A stretch of DNA of 64,000 bases from Wuchereria bancrofti (Eukaryota > Nematoda > Chromadorea > Rhabditida > Onchocercidae), in contig SSBO01000003.1 in NCBI GenBank assembly GCA_005281725.1, positions 8,089,621 to 8,153,620 of the forward strand, written 5' to 3'. Below are positions 1 to 11,517 of this stretch, in pieces; position 1 is the stretch's first letter; each line of letters begins with the position of its first letter. Position numbers and translations under genes: made by a program. A model generated the notes under the pieces. It ran no database searches. It was given only the letters and a program-made list of their open reading frames with translations, and was not told the origin of the DNA.

Positions 1-327
1 GAAGTATTTTTGAGAAGCAATTCGTTGTTATTTGGCATTAGTTGAAATTATAGTCATTCCATTTACTCTTTTTCTTTTTTGGCAAAAAAATTTTTGAACT
101 TTTAAAAATTAATAGATTTATTATCATTCTTATTATTTACTTTATTCTACATTGCTATTAATTTAAGAATGTTAATATCTAAAATCACAAATTTTAAAAT
201 GATAAAATTGCATGCAATAACAATAAATGATCATAATAATATGCAAATAGATGTATAATTACTGAAATTTCTGATATAGTTCTGATCACTTTATTTCTAT
301 TTGAGATATAAATCTGGTAGTAACCTT

Positions 328-405
<78 letters not shown>

Positions 406-785
406 AATTTCATAGTTTATTTCAATAATGCTAATGATTAGTTAAAATTAATGGCATATTTAGTTTCAAGATTGCATATCCATAAGCAGAAATAATTATT
501 TATTGATCATTATCAGTCTTACTCTATTCATTATCAAATATTCCTTATCAATTCATTATCAATCCTAGTCCATAATATGCAATGGACATGTTCTGTTGAA
601 GTAATTCATTAATTGTCAAGTTAATATTATTTGCATAACATTGTGATGAAGCAGCAATTTTAATTGTAATTTACAGTGTCAAAAAAAGTAAATAAATAAA
701 TAATAGAAAATAAAGTAGAAATTTTGCATAAAGTTATAAGTAATTTCATGAGATAGCACGGACGATTTCATTTTTTGCCATACTT
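1..785. other. AT-rich non-coding flank with a CAAT microsatellite
   Basis: No coding exon could be supported here on either strand. The stretch is AT-rich and holds the tetranucleotide array at 329-404. The last 100 bases or so presumably contain the promoter or trans-splice acceptor region of the DEG/ENaC gene that starts at 786, but no motif is clear enough to name. Confidence 0.6.
329..404. repeat. (CAAT)n microsatellite, about 19 units
   Basis: A perfect tetranucleotide run of CAAT units with no interruption that I can see. It lies about 380 bases upstream of the DEG/ENaC start codon. Its perfection suggests it is young and probably polymorphic in length. Confidence 0.97.
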
Positions 786-3700
786 ATGCCACAAAGCTAT
801 ATCTCTGAACTTCTTGTAAACAGTAAACGAAAGCGTATCTTGAATGATTTTGCGGAAACGACATCTGCGCATGGTTGCATTCTGGCTAGCAAATCACAAA
901 ATGCTTTCATACGAATTCTCTGGATTACTGCAATACTATCAGCATGGTTGGTAATATATCAATTAATAATTATGATTTTCTAGCAAAAATATTTAGCAGA
1001 CGGAAAAATTTTTATCAAATAATTTACAGGATTATTTGTACTTATCAAATATGGATATCGATTGATAAATATTATCAGTATCAGACAGTTGTATCAATTC
1101 AAATACGCCACATGACAAATAGTATTTTTCCTGCAGTGACCATATGTAATTTGAATCCAGTTCGTGCAAGCTGGTTGAAAAAATTTTTTTCAGAAACATC
1201 TAATAACGAAACTGAGAAAAGTGATAATGTAAGTATAAAATATATATAATGCAGTAAACAATAACAATAAAACAGTAAACTTTAAGGAATGTGAACACAA
1301 TAAAGAAAATATTACTGTATATGCTTTTGTAGACATTATAAAGTGATGAAAAAATTTATAAATAGAATGAGTTTTTTTGGATACAATAACTATTTACAAG
1401 TGAAATAAGAAAATTTAATCATTAATTGATTAATTAAAATTTAGTTTCATAAATTTACGGAACAACAATGGAAAATTTATGAACAAGAACACCGTTTGGC
1501 AGAACATATCACACCTGAAATGCGCATTATTCACAAACATCTTCGTCTTATTTTTGAAAAAAATGTTGATTATTTGTAATTATCAAAAAACTTTTTCTTT
1601 TTTCTTTTTCATTGAAAAATTTACGAAATTTTAATTTTAGTCAAAAATTTTCTTTTGCCTGTTTTTTTTTCTTTTAATTTACTAAATTTAGCATTTTTGT
1701 TTATAAATTTTGTTTACAAATTATAGCATAATCATAAATGGAGCGATCAAAATAATATTTGTTACAAAATTTTTCATTCATTCCTAAATGCTTCAGATAA
1801 ATTTATCAATAGCTGGACATGATATTAATCATATGTTAATTGATTGCACTTATCAATCAACTAAATGTACTGCAAAGAATTTCACTAGGTTTATTTATCA
1901 GTTTATTTATAATTGTTAGTAAGTTGTAAATATTTCCATGTACTTTACGTATCAATTTACGCTTTTGAGTTACGTAATAAGTAATTTGGTATAATTATAA
2001 ACAAATTCATTAAGTAGGTTATGAGTAAAATTAAATAGTAGAAAAAAATTAATTTAATTGATAATTTCAGATGGGAGCATGGAATATATGGTAATTGTTA
2101 TACATTTCAAGCAACAGGTCAACAATATCAAGGATTTGTAGGACCATTATATGGTTTATCATTAACACTATATGTTGCTGATAAGGAATATCTTGTCAGA
2201 CATTCACAGGGTTCCGGTTTTAAAGTTCGATTTCTTTCCTTCTTCTTTCATACGGAATCCGTTTTATGCTAAAAATTTAGTCGAACTTTTTTTTTGTTAA
2301 CTGTAATGACAACATGTAAGAATTTCAGGTTGAAGTACATCCTGCAGAATATATTCCATTTCCGGAAGATAAAGGTTTTACGATATCACCAGGTGTAATG
2401 ACATCTGTCGGGGTGAATGATTCATCAATATTTAAGATAGCTTTTCGTATTTTTTTTTTCTTTTTATCAAACAATGCAAAGTTTAAGTATTAAATTTGAC
2501 TACAATTTGATTTGAAAAATTATTAAATTATCAAAAAATTATTTATTGAAGATTAAACAAATAAGAGTTTCACGGATGCCATTACCTTATGATGGAACAG
2601 ACTGTGGTGATCTCGGTAGTAACGTTGAACCTGATGGACCATGGTTTCTATAACATTTTCTTACCGAAATTTCTTCAACAAATAATTTTATTAATTAAAA
2701 ATTTATTTTTAAAAAAAATAATGATCAATTTTAAAAATAATAAGATTAATCGGAAATTTATTATATTATTTTCTTGCAAATATTGTTCCTCTTCCAATTG
2801 GTTTCAAATATTTATTACTCTTCTCAAACAAACTGTAAACTTTTCGAAAACACTGTGATTAATTTTAACTAATATATTGATTAATTATATAATTTTGTTT
2901 TTTTTTTTTTTCAGGGTAAATGCATCATTATATCACAAAAGATAAGTATTTCTAGTAGTAATTCAATCATTAACTTATTTAATTAAATTGAAACAAAAAC
3001 AATAGTAAAAGTGCTAATTAATATATCTCAAATAATCTTAAAAGCAATATTCCCAAATAATCTTGAAATTACTTCTTGCAAAATTTTAAACGCTAGACTA
3101 AATCTCGAATATTTACAAATATTTTTAAATAAAAAATATTTTAATCCTAACATTTTTTTAATCATTATTTCAAACAAGCAAGCGAAGCATATAAATTGTC
3201 CATAAATTTATCAATGCAGAAAAATTTTGAAAATCCTTAATAAGTATATTATTTTTTTTTTCATTTTTTTTTTAGATATCATACTGCATTAAAAGCTATA
3301 GGATATACTGGTCTAATAAATTATACAACACAAGCCTGTATGAAATCATGTTATCAAAAACGTTTAATTCAGGTAAACATTTCAAAATAAAAAATTAAAA
3401 AAAAAGTAAATAAATCATGTTTCTTTTTTGTTTTTCAAATTTTCGAAATGTTGCAACAATTTTCAAATTAAGAAAAAAAAAATTTATAGAATGAAAAGAT
3501 TTGCTGATAATAATGAGATATATAATTTCAAACAGGATTGTCATTGTGTTGATCCTAGTTTTGTCACTCATGATGATATTCGTACATTTTATGGTACAAA
3601 TAATAATCAACCAATTGCATGTGATATTACACTTCAAATGCAATTTGACTGTCTTAGAAAGGTTAATTTTCTTTTATCTTTTTTTTTTTTCCTATTCATT

Positions 3701-4778
3701 TTGTTTTCGACATAATAATATTGTAAGTCATTTTAATTCGACATATAATTCCTGCTATAGTTATTACTATGTATTGTTAAATAATTAGAAAATACATTAA
3801 TCATATAATTGTTTTGATAGATAAAATTTTTTTCATTTGCTTTTCAGAGTTAACATTGTAAAAAATTTCCTTGCAACATTTTGAAAATATGTCTTTTTCA
3901 GTATGAATAAAGCTAATTAAACTATTGGCTAGGATGAAAAGAAGTGAAACAAATAAAAATGAAAATTAAATTAGAAAGTAAAAAATAAGAAATGGAATGT
4001 TAGAAATTTCTCTAAATTTCAGTCAATGGAAAATTCAACAAGCAGTGGCGTTTGCGAGAAACAATGCCCACAACCGTGTCACGAACAAGGTTACGTATCA
4101 CGTGTAACCACATCATTGTGGCCACGTACAAGTTATTATAATCGTGTCAAAGATCTTTGGGAACGACAGTTTCCATCTATGGAAACAATGCATGAAGCAC
4201 GTGAAGCTAGAACAAATTTAGCAAAACTTGAAGTCTACTATGAAGTAAGTGTAAACTTATTAAGTATAAAAGCCTAGTCTGACCTTCATAAGTTTAAAGT
4301 TACATACTGTTAACCTAAGAATACATTTATGAAAATAATACATGAAGCACTTTGGTTTAGATTACCTAGATCCTCGTTTCAAATTACCCGAAGTATCTTT
4401 GTTTACATCATTTAACTAACATAGCATGAAATCAAATCTTTCATTTCTGACTTCGCCTACGACTAGATCTTCAAATAAGAATACGAAAATCAATCGAACA
4501 TCAAAACAGTACCATCATTTATTCATTGACCTTCTGCATGTTTACTTTCATTAATAAATTCTTGGAAGAAAGTAAAACCGGTCTGTTTGGAGTATTTTTA
4601 GGAACTGAATTATGAGTCAATAGTCGAGTCACCATCACAGGATGTCTGGGATCTCTTATCAAACATCGGTGGCACTTTAGGTCTCTATGTCGGTATGTCT
4701 TTCCTGACACTTGGTGAATTTGCTGAACTATTCTTCAGATGCATTGCAGTTCCACATAAAACAGTTTACAGCAATTAA
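786..4778 (+). CDS. DEG/ENaC (degenerin/amiloride-sensitive) sodium channel subunit
   Basis: Plasma-membrane cation channel subunit of the degenerin/ENaC/ASIC family, which assembles as trimers. Exons by phase-consistent joining: 786-946, 1030-1228, 1445-1575, 2071-2224, 2329-2412, 2552-2643, 2915-2941, 3276-3372, 3536-3661, 4023-4244, 4602-4778; total 489 aa. Seen: the N-terminal gating block FAETTSAHG (residues 22-30, with His29-Gly30), TM1 at about 41-62, FPAVTICNLNP (87-97) at the start of the extracellular domain, GNCYTF, PFPEDKGFTISPG with TSVG, a Cys-rich thumb including DCHCVDP and CEKQCPQPC, and near the C terminus GGTLGLYVGMS, where G462-M463-S464 is the GxS selectivity filter leading into TM2. 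The C-terminal tail is short. The start Met lies 21 residues before the FAETTSAHG block, a short N terminus. Two oddities: the intron after exon 7 has no GT donor (ATAAGT), and exon 1 uses a poor donor (GTTGGT). Which nematode paralogue it matches cannot be decided by eye. Confidence 0.93.
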
Positions 4779-5260
4779 TTATTTCTGCCAAGTAATTATA
4801 AAAATTTGCTACTCAGCTAAAAAATGAAATAAAAACTCTGAATTTGTAACTGCGAACATATGAGTTTATTAATATAGTAACATAAGACTAACAGTAACAA
4901 TAAAAAAAGTGAATGAATTACAATGTCTCACTAAATGTGAGGTTTTAAATTAGCCTTTGGTATCCAATGATTATCATCCTCTGACATATCTCATTGTTTA
5001 AAATCTGTCCTCAGCTTTTTTCCTCATCGCCCAATAAAAAACTCACTGAACTTTAGGTTCCAAATAAAAATTCTGACATTGAGGCCTTAAAATTTCGCCC
5101 AAATATGAAATTTTAGTGTTTCAACATAAAAGCAAACATGAAAAACAAAAGTGAATTTCGAAACTTATAAGTCTCATGAAAATTTTAAAAACTCTAAAAA
5201 TTTCAAAAAATTAGTACAAGTTAAATATAGACTATCTCTGCGTATAAATAAGTCCATAAT
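4779..5260. other. Convergent 3' intergenic region (DEG/ENaC and CHERP)
   Basis: This 482-bp AT-rich spacer lies between the stop codons of two genes that face each other. It carries a + strand AATAAA at 4828-4833, about 50 bases after the DEG/ENaC stop, and a - strand AATAAA (TTTATT on +) near 4865-4870. If both are used, the two 3' UTRs overlap. No ORF is supported. Confidence 0.7.
4828..4833 (+). terminator. Probable poly(A) signal of the DEG/ENaC gene
   Basis: A canonical AATAAA hexamer 50 bases downstream of the TAA stop, a normal distance for a nematode 3' UTR. In such an AT-rich genome AATAAA occurs often by chance, so position is the main support. Confidence 0.5.
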
Positions 5261-8200
5261 TTAATCAAAACCGCGCTTATTTCGACTTTTGTGATATCCA
5301 CTCATTTGCTTCCGATATTCCTCGTACATATCTGGTTTTGAGCCAACACCACGAAACTGGTCCATAGCATCTCGGATTTCACCACCAGATATCGGTTCCT
5401 CAATGCCCTGAAAGTAGGTTTTCCCAACGCAAATACAAAATATATAAATGGAAAAAAGTTTTATAATATCACCTGTCTATCGGCACCTAAACCACCACCT
5501 TGCCAACCCATTTTCGCTAACAGCTGTGCACCTTTGTTCGCGGAACTTAATCGTGGTGGAGGTCCAGATGGTGGAACGCTGGAAAATTATCATTAGTGAA
5601 ACCGTAAGTGATCATAAATCGTAATAATAATGAGAAGCAATCAAAATGTTAAGTAATCATGAAACATGAATAGGTTCCGAAAAATCTACTCAATAAACCA
5701 TGAAGATTTTTGAAACTTCAATACAGCAATATCAAAATGAAGTATTTACAATTTTGGAGTAGGACTTCGACTGCGAATTTGCTTCGGATTTCCAAATGAT
5801 GGCCGTATATCAGGAGAAGCACTTCGTGAATCAGAATGCCTTCGTCGTCTCGATGAGTCTGATCGAGACCTGCTACGACGACGCCTGTATTGCATGTGTA
5901 AGTTTAAAATTTTTTTTAAAAATGATAAACTTCGAAGAGAAAAACAATGGTTGTCATAGTTACCTTGAATCTGAACGTGACAAAGATCGAGAGCGAGATC
6001 GAGAGCTAAAGCTTGCACTTGAATGACTACTTCTTGATCGTCTCCTCGATCTATCACTTGAATAAGTGCTCGACCGACTGGATGATGAGTCCGATGAACT
6101 TGATCGATGATGGCTTCTAGAAGCATCGATTTAAATGTTAAAGATAATATGAAGTAGCAAAAAAACTAGAAGACAGATGAGTATATAAAAGAATAATCCT
6201 TGAAAAAGTAAAGAAACCACTACTTTAATTCCATTTCATTATTCACTCGAACGAACATCATGTGTTACAAAAATTAAGAAGCATTTTATTTACATTTATT
6301 AGTGTGTATAAGATTTAATCGGATGAAATAAGCACTGATCATATTAACATCAACCTTGATGAAGAACGTCTGTAATTCCGTTTTTCATCTTTTTCCTCAT
6401 TAGTTTCCTCGATATAGACATTTTCAATTGCATCTTCTAATGTTTTTCCCTCTACTTTCAGTTGCTCTTCCACTTTTTTCTTTATTTCATTTTTCTTCGA
6501 ATAATACTCGAGTAAACCGTGGCGTTCCCAGCCATCTCTAAATGAAGTCAAAATAAAAAAATGAATAAATGATTTCAATCCATATACAGTTAGTGAGAGC
6601 ATCTACAAATCAACCAACTTTACTTTTTATAACGCAAATGCAATAATCGCATCTTGTTTTCACTGTGTGCCCCAAAGATGTCATTTTTTTTATGGAATTT
6701 CTTATATTCTAGAGGTTTTACTTAAAATTTATAAATATTGGATGTTAGGAAAACTCACGTGTCTCTTTGATTTTCCAAGCTCTGTGGAGCATAAAATGCA
6801 TCCATGGCACGCAATAACCGCTCAGTAGGTGGAATTGGAGGCGGAAGACGCAATTTTGATACTATTACAGGTTTGTACTAAAAAAAAAAAAAAAAACTAT
6901 GAATTAGATGGAATACATAAAATAAAGCATTCAGAAACTTTTATATGTAAAGGGCTGAATTATCTTTCTATTTTTCTGTCACATAAGTTATTTTTTCATT
7001 AGGAGCTTAAATTAGGCTAGTTCGAATGCTGATAAAGACGGGAACTGAAAACGTCACCAGTACATCTTCCATTTCAATCAGTGGCATCATCATGCCTGCA
7101 GGTAACTCGTAATAAGGAACACTTGGAATTAAAGCAGCATCATCAAACATCTGCAAGAAACCATAATGCAGTTAAAGCGATAAATCTGATAATGAAAATG
7201 AAAGAAGCTTTATAACAATAACTCGGCATTCCATGCTACATCGCATAAGAATCTGAATTCTACCAAAGATGGGAAACATACGATCACAGCACTTTAACTG
7301 AGATTTAAATTCAACAGTGGTTTACAGATATAAAATGCACCACACTTACATTTTGCGGTGGAGGTCCAAAAACGGCAGCTTGTGAAGGTCCACGAAATGG
7401 CGTGCGAGCTGCTTGAACTTCATTCTCATTTTTACGATTTTTATTCTGCAAACCACTGTTGAATTCGTTTTCATCATAAATAACATATGATGGATCATCT
7501 TCATCAGGTCGGGCATGATATATATCTAGAAATCACAATCGTTGAAAACGCCTGGATACAACATAAGCTTTTAAGATGTACCAATAACAGACTCTAAGTT
7601 CATTTAATTTTACAGCAGCAGCTTTATAATAAAAACGAAGTATGCCTAGCAATACCAAATTTAAGTTTTAAATTGTTGTAGATAACTACTTAAACTGTCA
7701 CTCAGCTTTGATATTATGTGTATGATATTTGGATTATTCTAAAATTGAAGCAATAAAAAATCTGAACAAGAATATCTTCGACCATTTTCAAATTTACCCT
7801 TAGGTGATGGAATGTTCGTATGTGGCGGAGGAGCAGTGAAAAAGCGACCATAATCATTTTCTGGTGGTATATTGGCAAAATTATTTTGTGTTGACGGTGG
7901 TCCTGCAATCTTCTGGTCAAAACGTGACCGACGTTCGCGGCGATTCAATGGTGATGGTCCTTCAGGTGCTGCTGCCGGTGGTAACGGTGGCATTGCGGGT
8001 CCTGATACAGATGGAGGCATACCTGAAAAAATTTGCTTCACATCAGATATTCCAAAAAATTTGTCTAATAATTTTTTTATAAAGCTAACTGCATACACAA
8101 TCATTGAATTAGCTATTGTGCATTTGCTAAAACATTCATGTCACACTGATCTATAGTTCTTGTAAAGATTAGAAAGCATCTAATTTCTCAAACAGTGATA

Positions 8201-11081
8201 AATTTATGGATTCGATTAAATTAACTATGATATTTAATAGTTCAAGGCTTACTTTGTTTTATCCTTTCAGCTTCAATCTGTTGTTGAAGTAAAGCAATCT
8301 GTGTCCTACAATGTAATGCAAATTCTTGATGCTGTTGCTCGTAACCTTTATAAGTTGCCAATAATTGTGCATGAATTTCTGCCGCTTTCTTGGCATATTC
8401 CGCTTGTTGTGCATTTTTCCAGTTTTGATACAACAGTAGTGGATTTCGTAGTTGCTGGAAATTATATAAATAATTACTTCCCATAATTACGACATATATT
8501 TTGTAAAATGTTACGGCTATAATGCCAATCTAATTCATAGAGGCGATTTCAATGTTATTTCACTATTTTACTAATACACTAAATACTACAGTGATTATTA
8601 CTAGTTCACTTTAAGCAATCGTAAGAAAACAAAGCTTCAAGCAACTATCAAATACAAAACATACTTTATAGCAACCATCGTCAAAATATTTATGGCCTTC
8701 CCAAACGCCAATCAATTTTTCAAGTTTTTCATTCACAATTGCTTCCTTAACACCCTGAGCTGTGAAAGCATAGAGTTGTGGCACATATCGCGAAAGCATT
8801 TGTCGGATTGCATCCAACTTTTTACGCTGACTAAATTTAAAAAATTTTAATAAATAACGATGCAAACTATGCAAGCTAATAAATGATAAAAGTAGTAGGA
8901 GTTTAACAGATTCAGAATTAACAAACTGATCACAATAATTGTTTCGGTGGTTTCCATAATTTTAGTAGCCTTTAGATGGAAGAGCAATTTTATAATGATT
9001 AAGAATAGCTTGCCCATCTAACAGTTTAAACTTTTCAAGGAAAGATCTCCTATGGCTGTAACAGGCGTGTAATCTTAGAAACAGTAAATCTTGGGATAAA
9101 TGGATAGCCTTCATAATTTTACAAAATACAAAGCATCAATAATATAACAGTCGTTGAAATATTAAAGTTTTGAGTAGATTTAAAGTTGAATATATAAATA
9201 ATACTAACCAATGGTGGGCCCAATCGTTTATTAAATATAAAATGTGAAGTTTGAATTGTTCAGTAGCACGCGGCTCCTTCACTCGATAAAGCAGATACAT
9301 CAGTATAGCCTCACGCAAGCGATCGGTTGTGCATTTCTCAAATATCCATTTTTTGCTGTTCTGGAAAATTCAAAGAAATGATGAAGCTCAAACGTAATTT
9401 TGGATTTTGAAAATAATGAAAAAAGAAAGCAATCCAATACCTAACAACTGAGATTTAATTGCAATAAGAATGTATATGATAATATGCAACAAACCGAGAT
9501 AACATCTTTACTGCAGTGACCACTAAGCTGATCGAGCATTTTCGAAAGAGGATCAACATCCAGAGCAACCTGCTCACATATAGATGCTATTTTGTCTGCT
9601 TCAGCTTTTTCAATTGCTGTAGCAAGCTGAGCCTAAAGCCAAAAACAATAATTTTTAAATGACATTCTCGAGAAGAAAATCAGTAATATAAAATCAAAAA
9701 AAAAAAAGGCTGCCGGTAACAGTTTGAAATGCAACGAGCTTCATTTCAATGAGAACAATGTATCCGTGTACGAAAATTACACACTAAAATCAATACTGAA
9801 TCCTATTACAGTAACAATCCTAACAATAAAATTATCTTCAGTACCTCTTTCTGCAATTCGATGGACTCAAACTGGGCTCTTAAGTTCGCTTCACTATCTA
9901 CAATCTGTTGATTGAAAGTTGCAATTTGAGCCAAAGCTGCACTTGCGTCAAATTGTGGTACATGTATAGCTGGCGGAGGAACTAAACCTGCAGTCGGATT
10001 TCCATCATTTACTGAAACCATAAAAGACATTTAGTAAAAACAATCCTAAAATTTACAAACGATACTAACTCGTCCGAATACAATTCCAGAAAGGATTTAG
10101 ATAATGAGGTTCCGAAACTTGAATGCACAATATTCGTTTAAATACACAAACGAACGAATCTATTGTACTAAATTACAACTCACGCCATAACATGCGACGG
10201 TAAGTAAAGGATAATTCCACATTTCGCGCCTTAATTATAACTTCTGCTCTTAAATTTTATAATATAATATAGGCACTCAAATAATAGGCACACAGTGCGA
10301 ATAAATTTGCCTTTTGATTATGACACAGTTCCGGTTTACACGTAAATCAAATTAACAAAAGTTGCAATCACCGCAAGATTTTGCCTAAATTTATTTAACC
10401 GCTTGTCTTTAGCAAAAATATCTAATGCAAAGATTAAAAATTGTTAAAAATTTTCTTACACTTTTGAATTTCTTGCATCACTCGAAAACGATAATAATCC
10501 GCAAATTCACCACCATATAAGAAAGCAAAACGTGGATCACCATACTGTTTAGCTCTTGTACGTTCCTCAAATTCTATCCCATTCTTAGCCACAAATTCTG
10601 CCAAACGATCAATGACATTTCGAGAATCTTCGTCTTCTGAAATAATAATAAGTGAGGAAAAAATGAATTACTTTCTCAAAATCTAAAATTATACATTTAA
10701 AATTAAATTTTCGTCTTGTTTTTATCAAAGTTTCACGAACAGTTTTTCTTGTTACAATGATAATAAGAGAGAGAAATTAAGAAAAGATCAAAAACATCAA
10801 CAAATTTTTACCTGATGCTAGAGGTATTGGTGTTGCAATGATAAGAAAAGATCAAAAATATCAACAAATTTTTACCTGATGCTAGAGGTACTGGTGTTGC
10901 AATGATAAGAGAGAAATTAAGAAAAGATCAAAAATATCAACAAATTTTTACCTGGTGCTAGAGGTACTAGTGTTGCAATGATAAGAAAAGAGAGAAATTA
11001 AGAAAAGATCAAAAATATCAACAAATTTTTACCTGGTGCTCGAGGTATTGGTGTTGAACCTAATGATGGCGTACCAAGCAT
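5261..11081 (-). CDS. CHERP: CHERP-type SURP/CID/G-patch pre-mRNA splicing factor
   Basis: Nuclear RNA-processing protein associated with the U2 snRNP/SR machinery; named in mammals calcium homeostasis endoplasmic reticulum protein. Exons in gene order: 11081-11033, 10636-10460, 10011-9845, 9632-9495, 9360-9209, 8830-8665, 8454-8253, 8022-7798, 7525-7350, 7150-7058, 6877-6759, 6537-6355, 6116-5964, 5884-5750, 5578-5473, 5407-5261; 795 aa. Domains in order: SURP module (about 17-75, with NVIDRLAEFVAKNG and FLYGGEFADYY), CID domain (about 132-283, with LYLINDWAHHCQRKK and WEGHKYFDDGC), a Gln-rich helical stretch, a Pro-rich stretch with RRERRSRFDQ, the CHERP block YYELPAGMMMPL / LRLPPPIPPTERLL / DGWERHGLLEYY, an RS domain (about 615-710) and a C-terminal G-patch (KMGWQGGGLGADRQGIEEP). 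This is the full human CHERP order. It is somewhat shorter than human CHERP, which is about 900 residues. Intron 1 contains a four-copy duplication of the exon-1 end (see repeat entry). It diverges from CCT4. Confidence 0.96.
10754..11056 (-). repeat. Four-copy tandem repeat carrying the CHERP exon-1 3' end and its splice donor
   Basis: Copies of about 64-83 bp run at roughly 10754-10836, 10837-10900, 10901-10976 and 10977-11056. Each contains, on the - strand, the end of exon 1 (CCAATACCTCGAGCACCAG or a near variant), the donor GTAAAAATTTG and the first intron bases. The rightmost copy is the real exon-1 end (last base 11033). The others repeat the donor at 10952, 10876 and 10812. In two copies the segment before the donor follows a TAG or CAG, so 15-nt microexons at 10952-10966 and 10876-10890 are possible, both in phase with exons 1 and 2. 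Confidence 0.9.
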
Positions 11082-11517
11082 AATTCATAGAAACTGATTG
11101 TAATTTATTTGAAATAGTAGTAAAACCTATAAATATAACTGTATCGCTGGGTGGAAAATAATTCAGCGGTAAACATCGCTTAGCTTCTCTAATTACAATA
11201 AAAATTTAATGTAAATTAATGACAAGCCCGAACCGTTAAATCTATGTTGCATTATGGCCGATCCAGATTTTACATGTGAGAGCAATCTGGGCATTGAGAT
11301 TGGGTTAGTTGGTGGAGTTGTGGTGGGTCGATAGTGGTTAAATGGGTTTGGGGTATTTGAGGTGTCTGGGGTCTGGTATGTCGCGGGAGAAACTAAATTA
11401 AATGAGTGGTATAAGTGATGTATGATGTATTAATAGTAGTAGTAATGCTGAAATAATCTAATCAAAATTAAGATACAGTATTCTGTTTCGCTGTACGTTT
11501 ATCAGTATCTTGAAAGA
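11082..11517. promoter_or_regulatory. Probable shared bidirectional promoter of CHERP and CCT4
   Basis: Two housekeeping genes diverge from this 436-bp gap, so it must hold both promoters. From about 11288 to 11390 the + strand is markedly G-rich with many GGG or GGGG tracts, unlike the surrounding AT-rich DNA. No TATA box or named factor site can be assigned by eye. The role is inferred from gene arrangement and composition. Confidence 0.6.

Noticed and set aside
786..983. Reading the DEG/ENaC exon 1 frame through to its stop at 983 as a separate small protein
   Set aside because: The FAETTSAHG block and TM1 continue in phase with the exon at 1030 when the donor at 947 is used. The read-through part is intron.
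5796..6026. + strand frames opposite CHERP exons (also near 7864-8156)
   Set aside because: They are antisense shadows of the RS-domain and Pro-rich exons. The - strand frames carry the recognisable domains and splice in phase.
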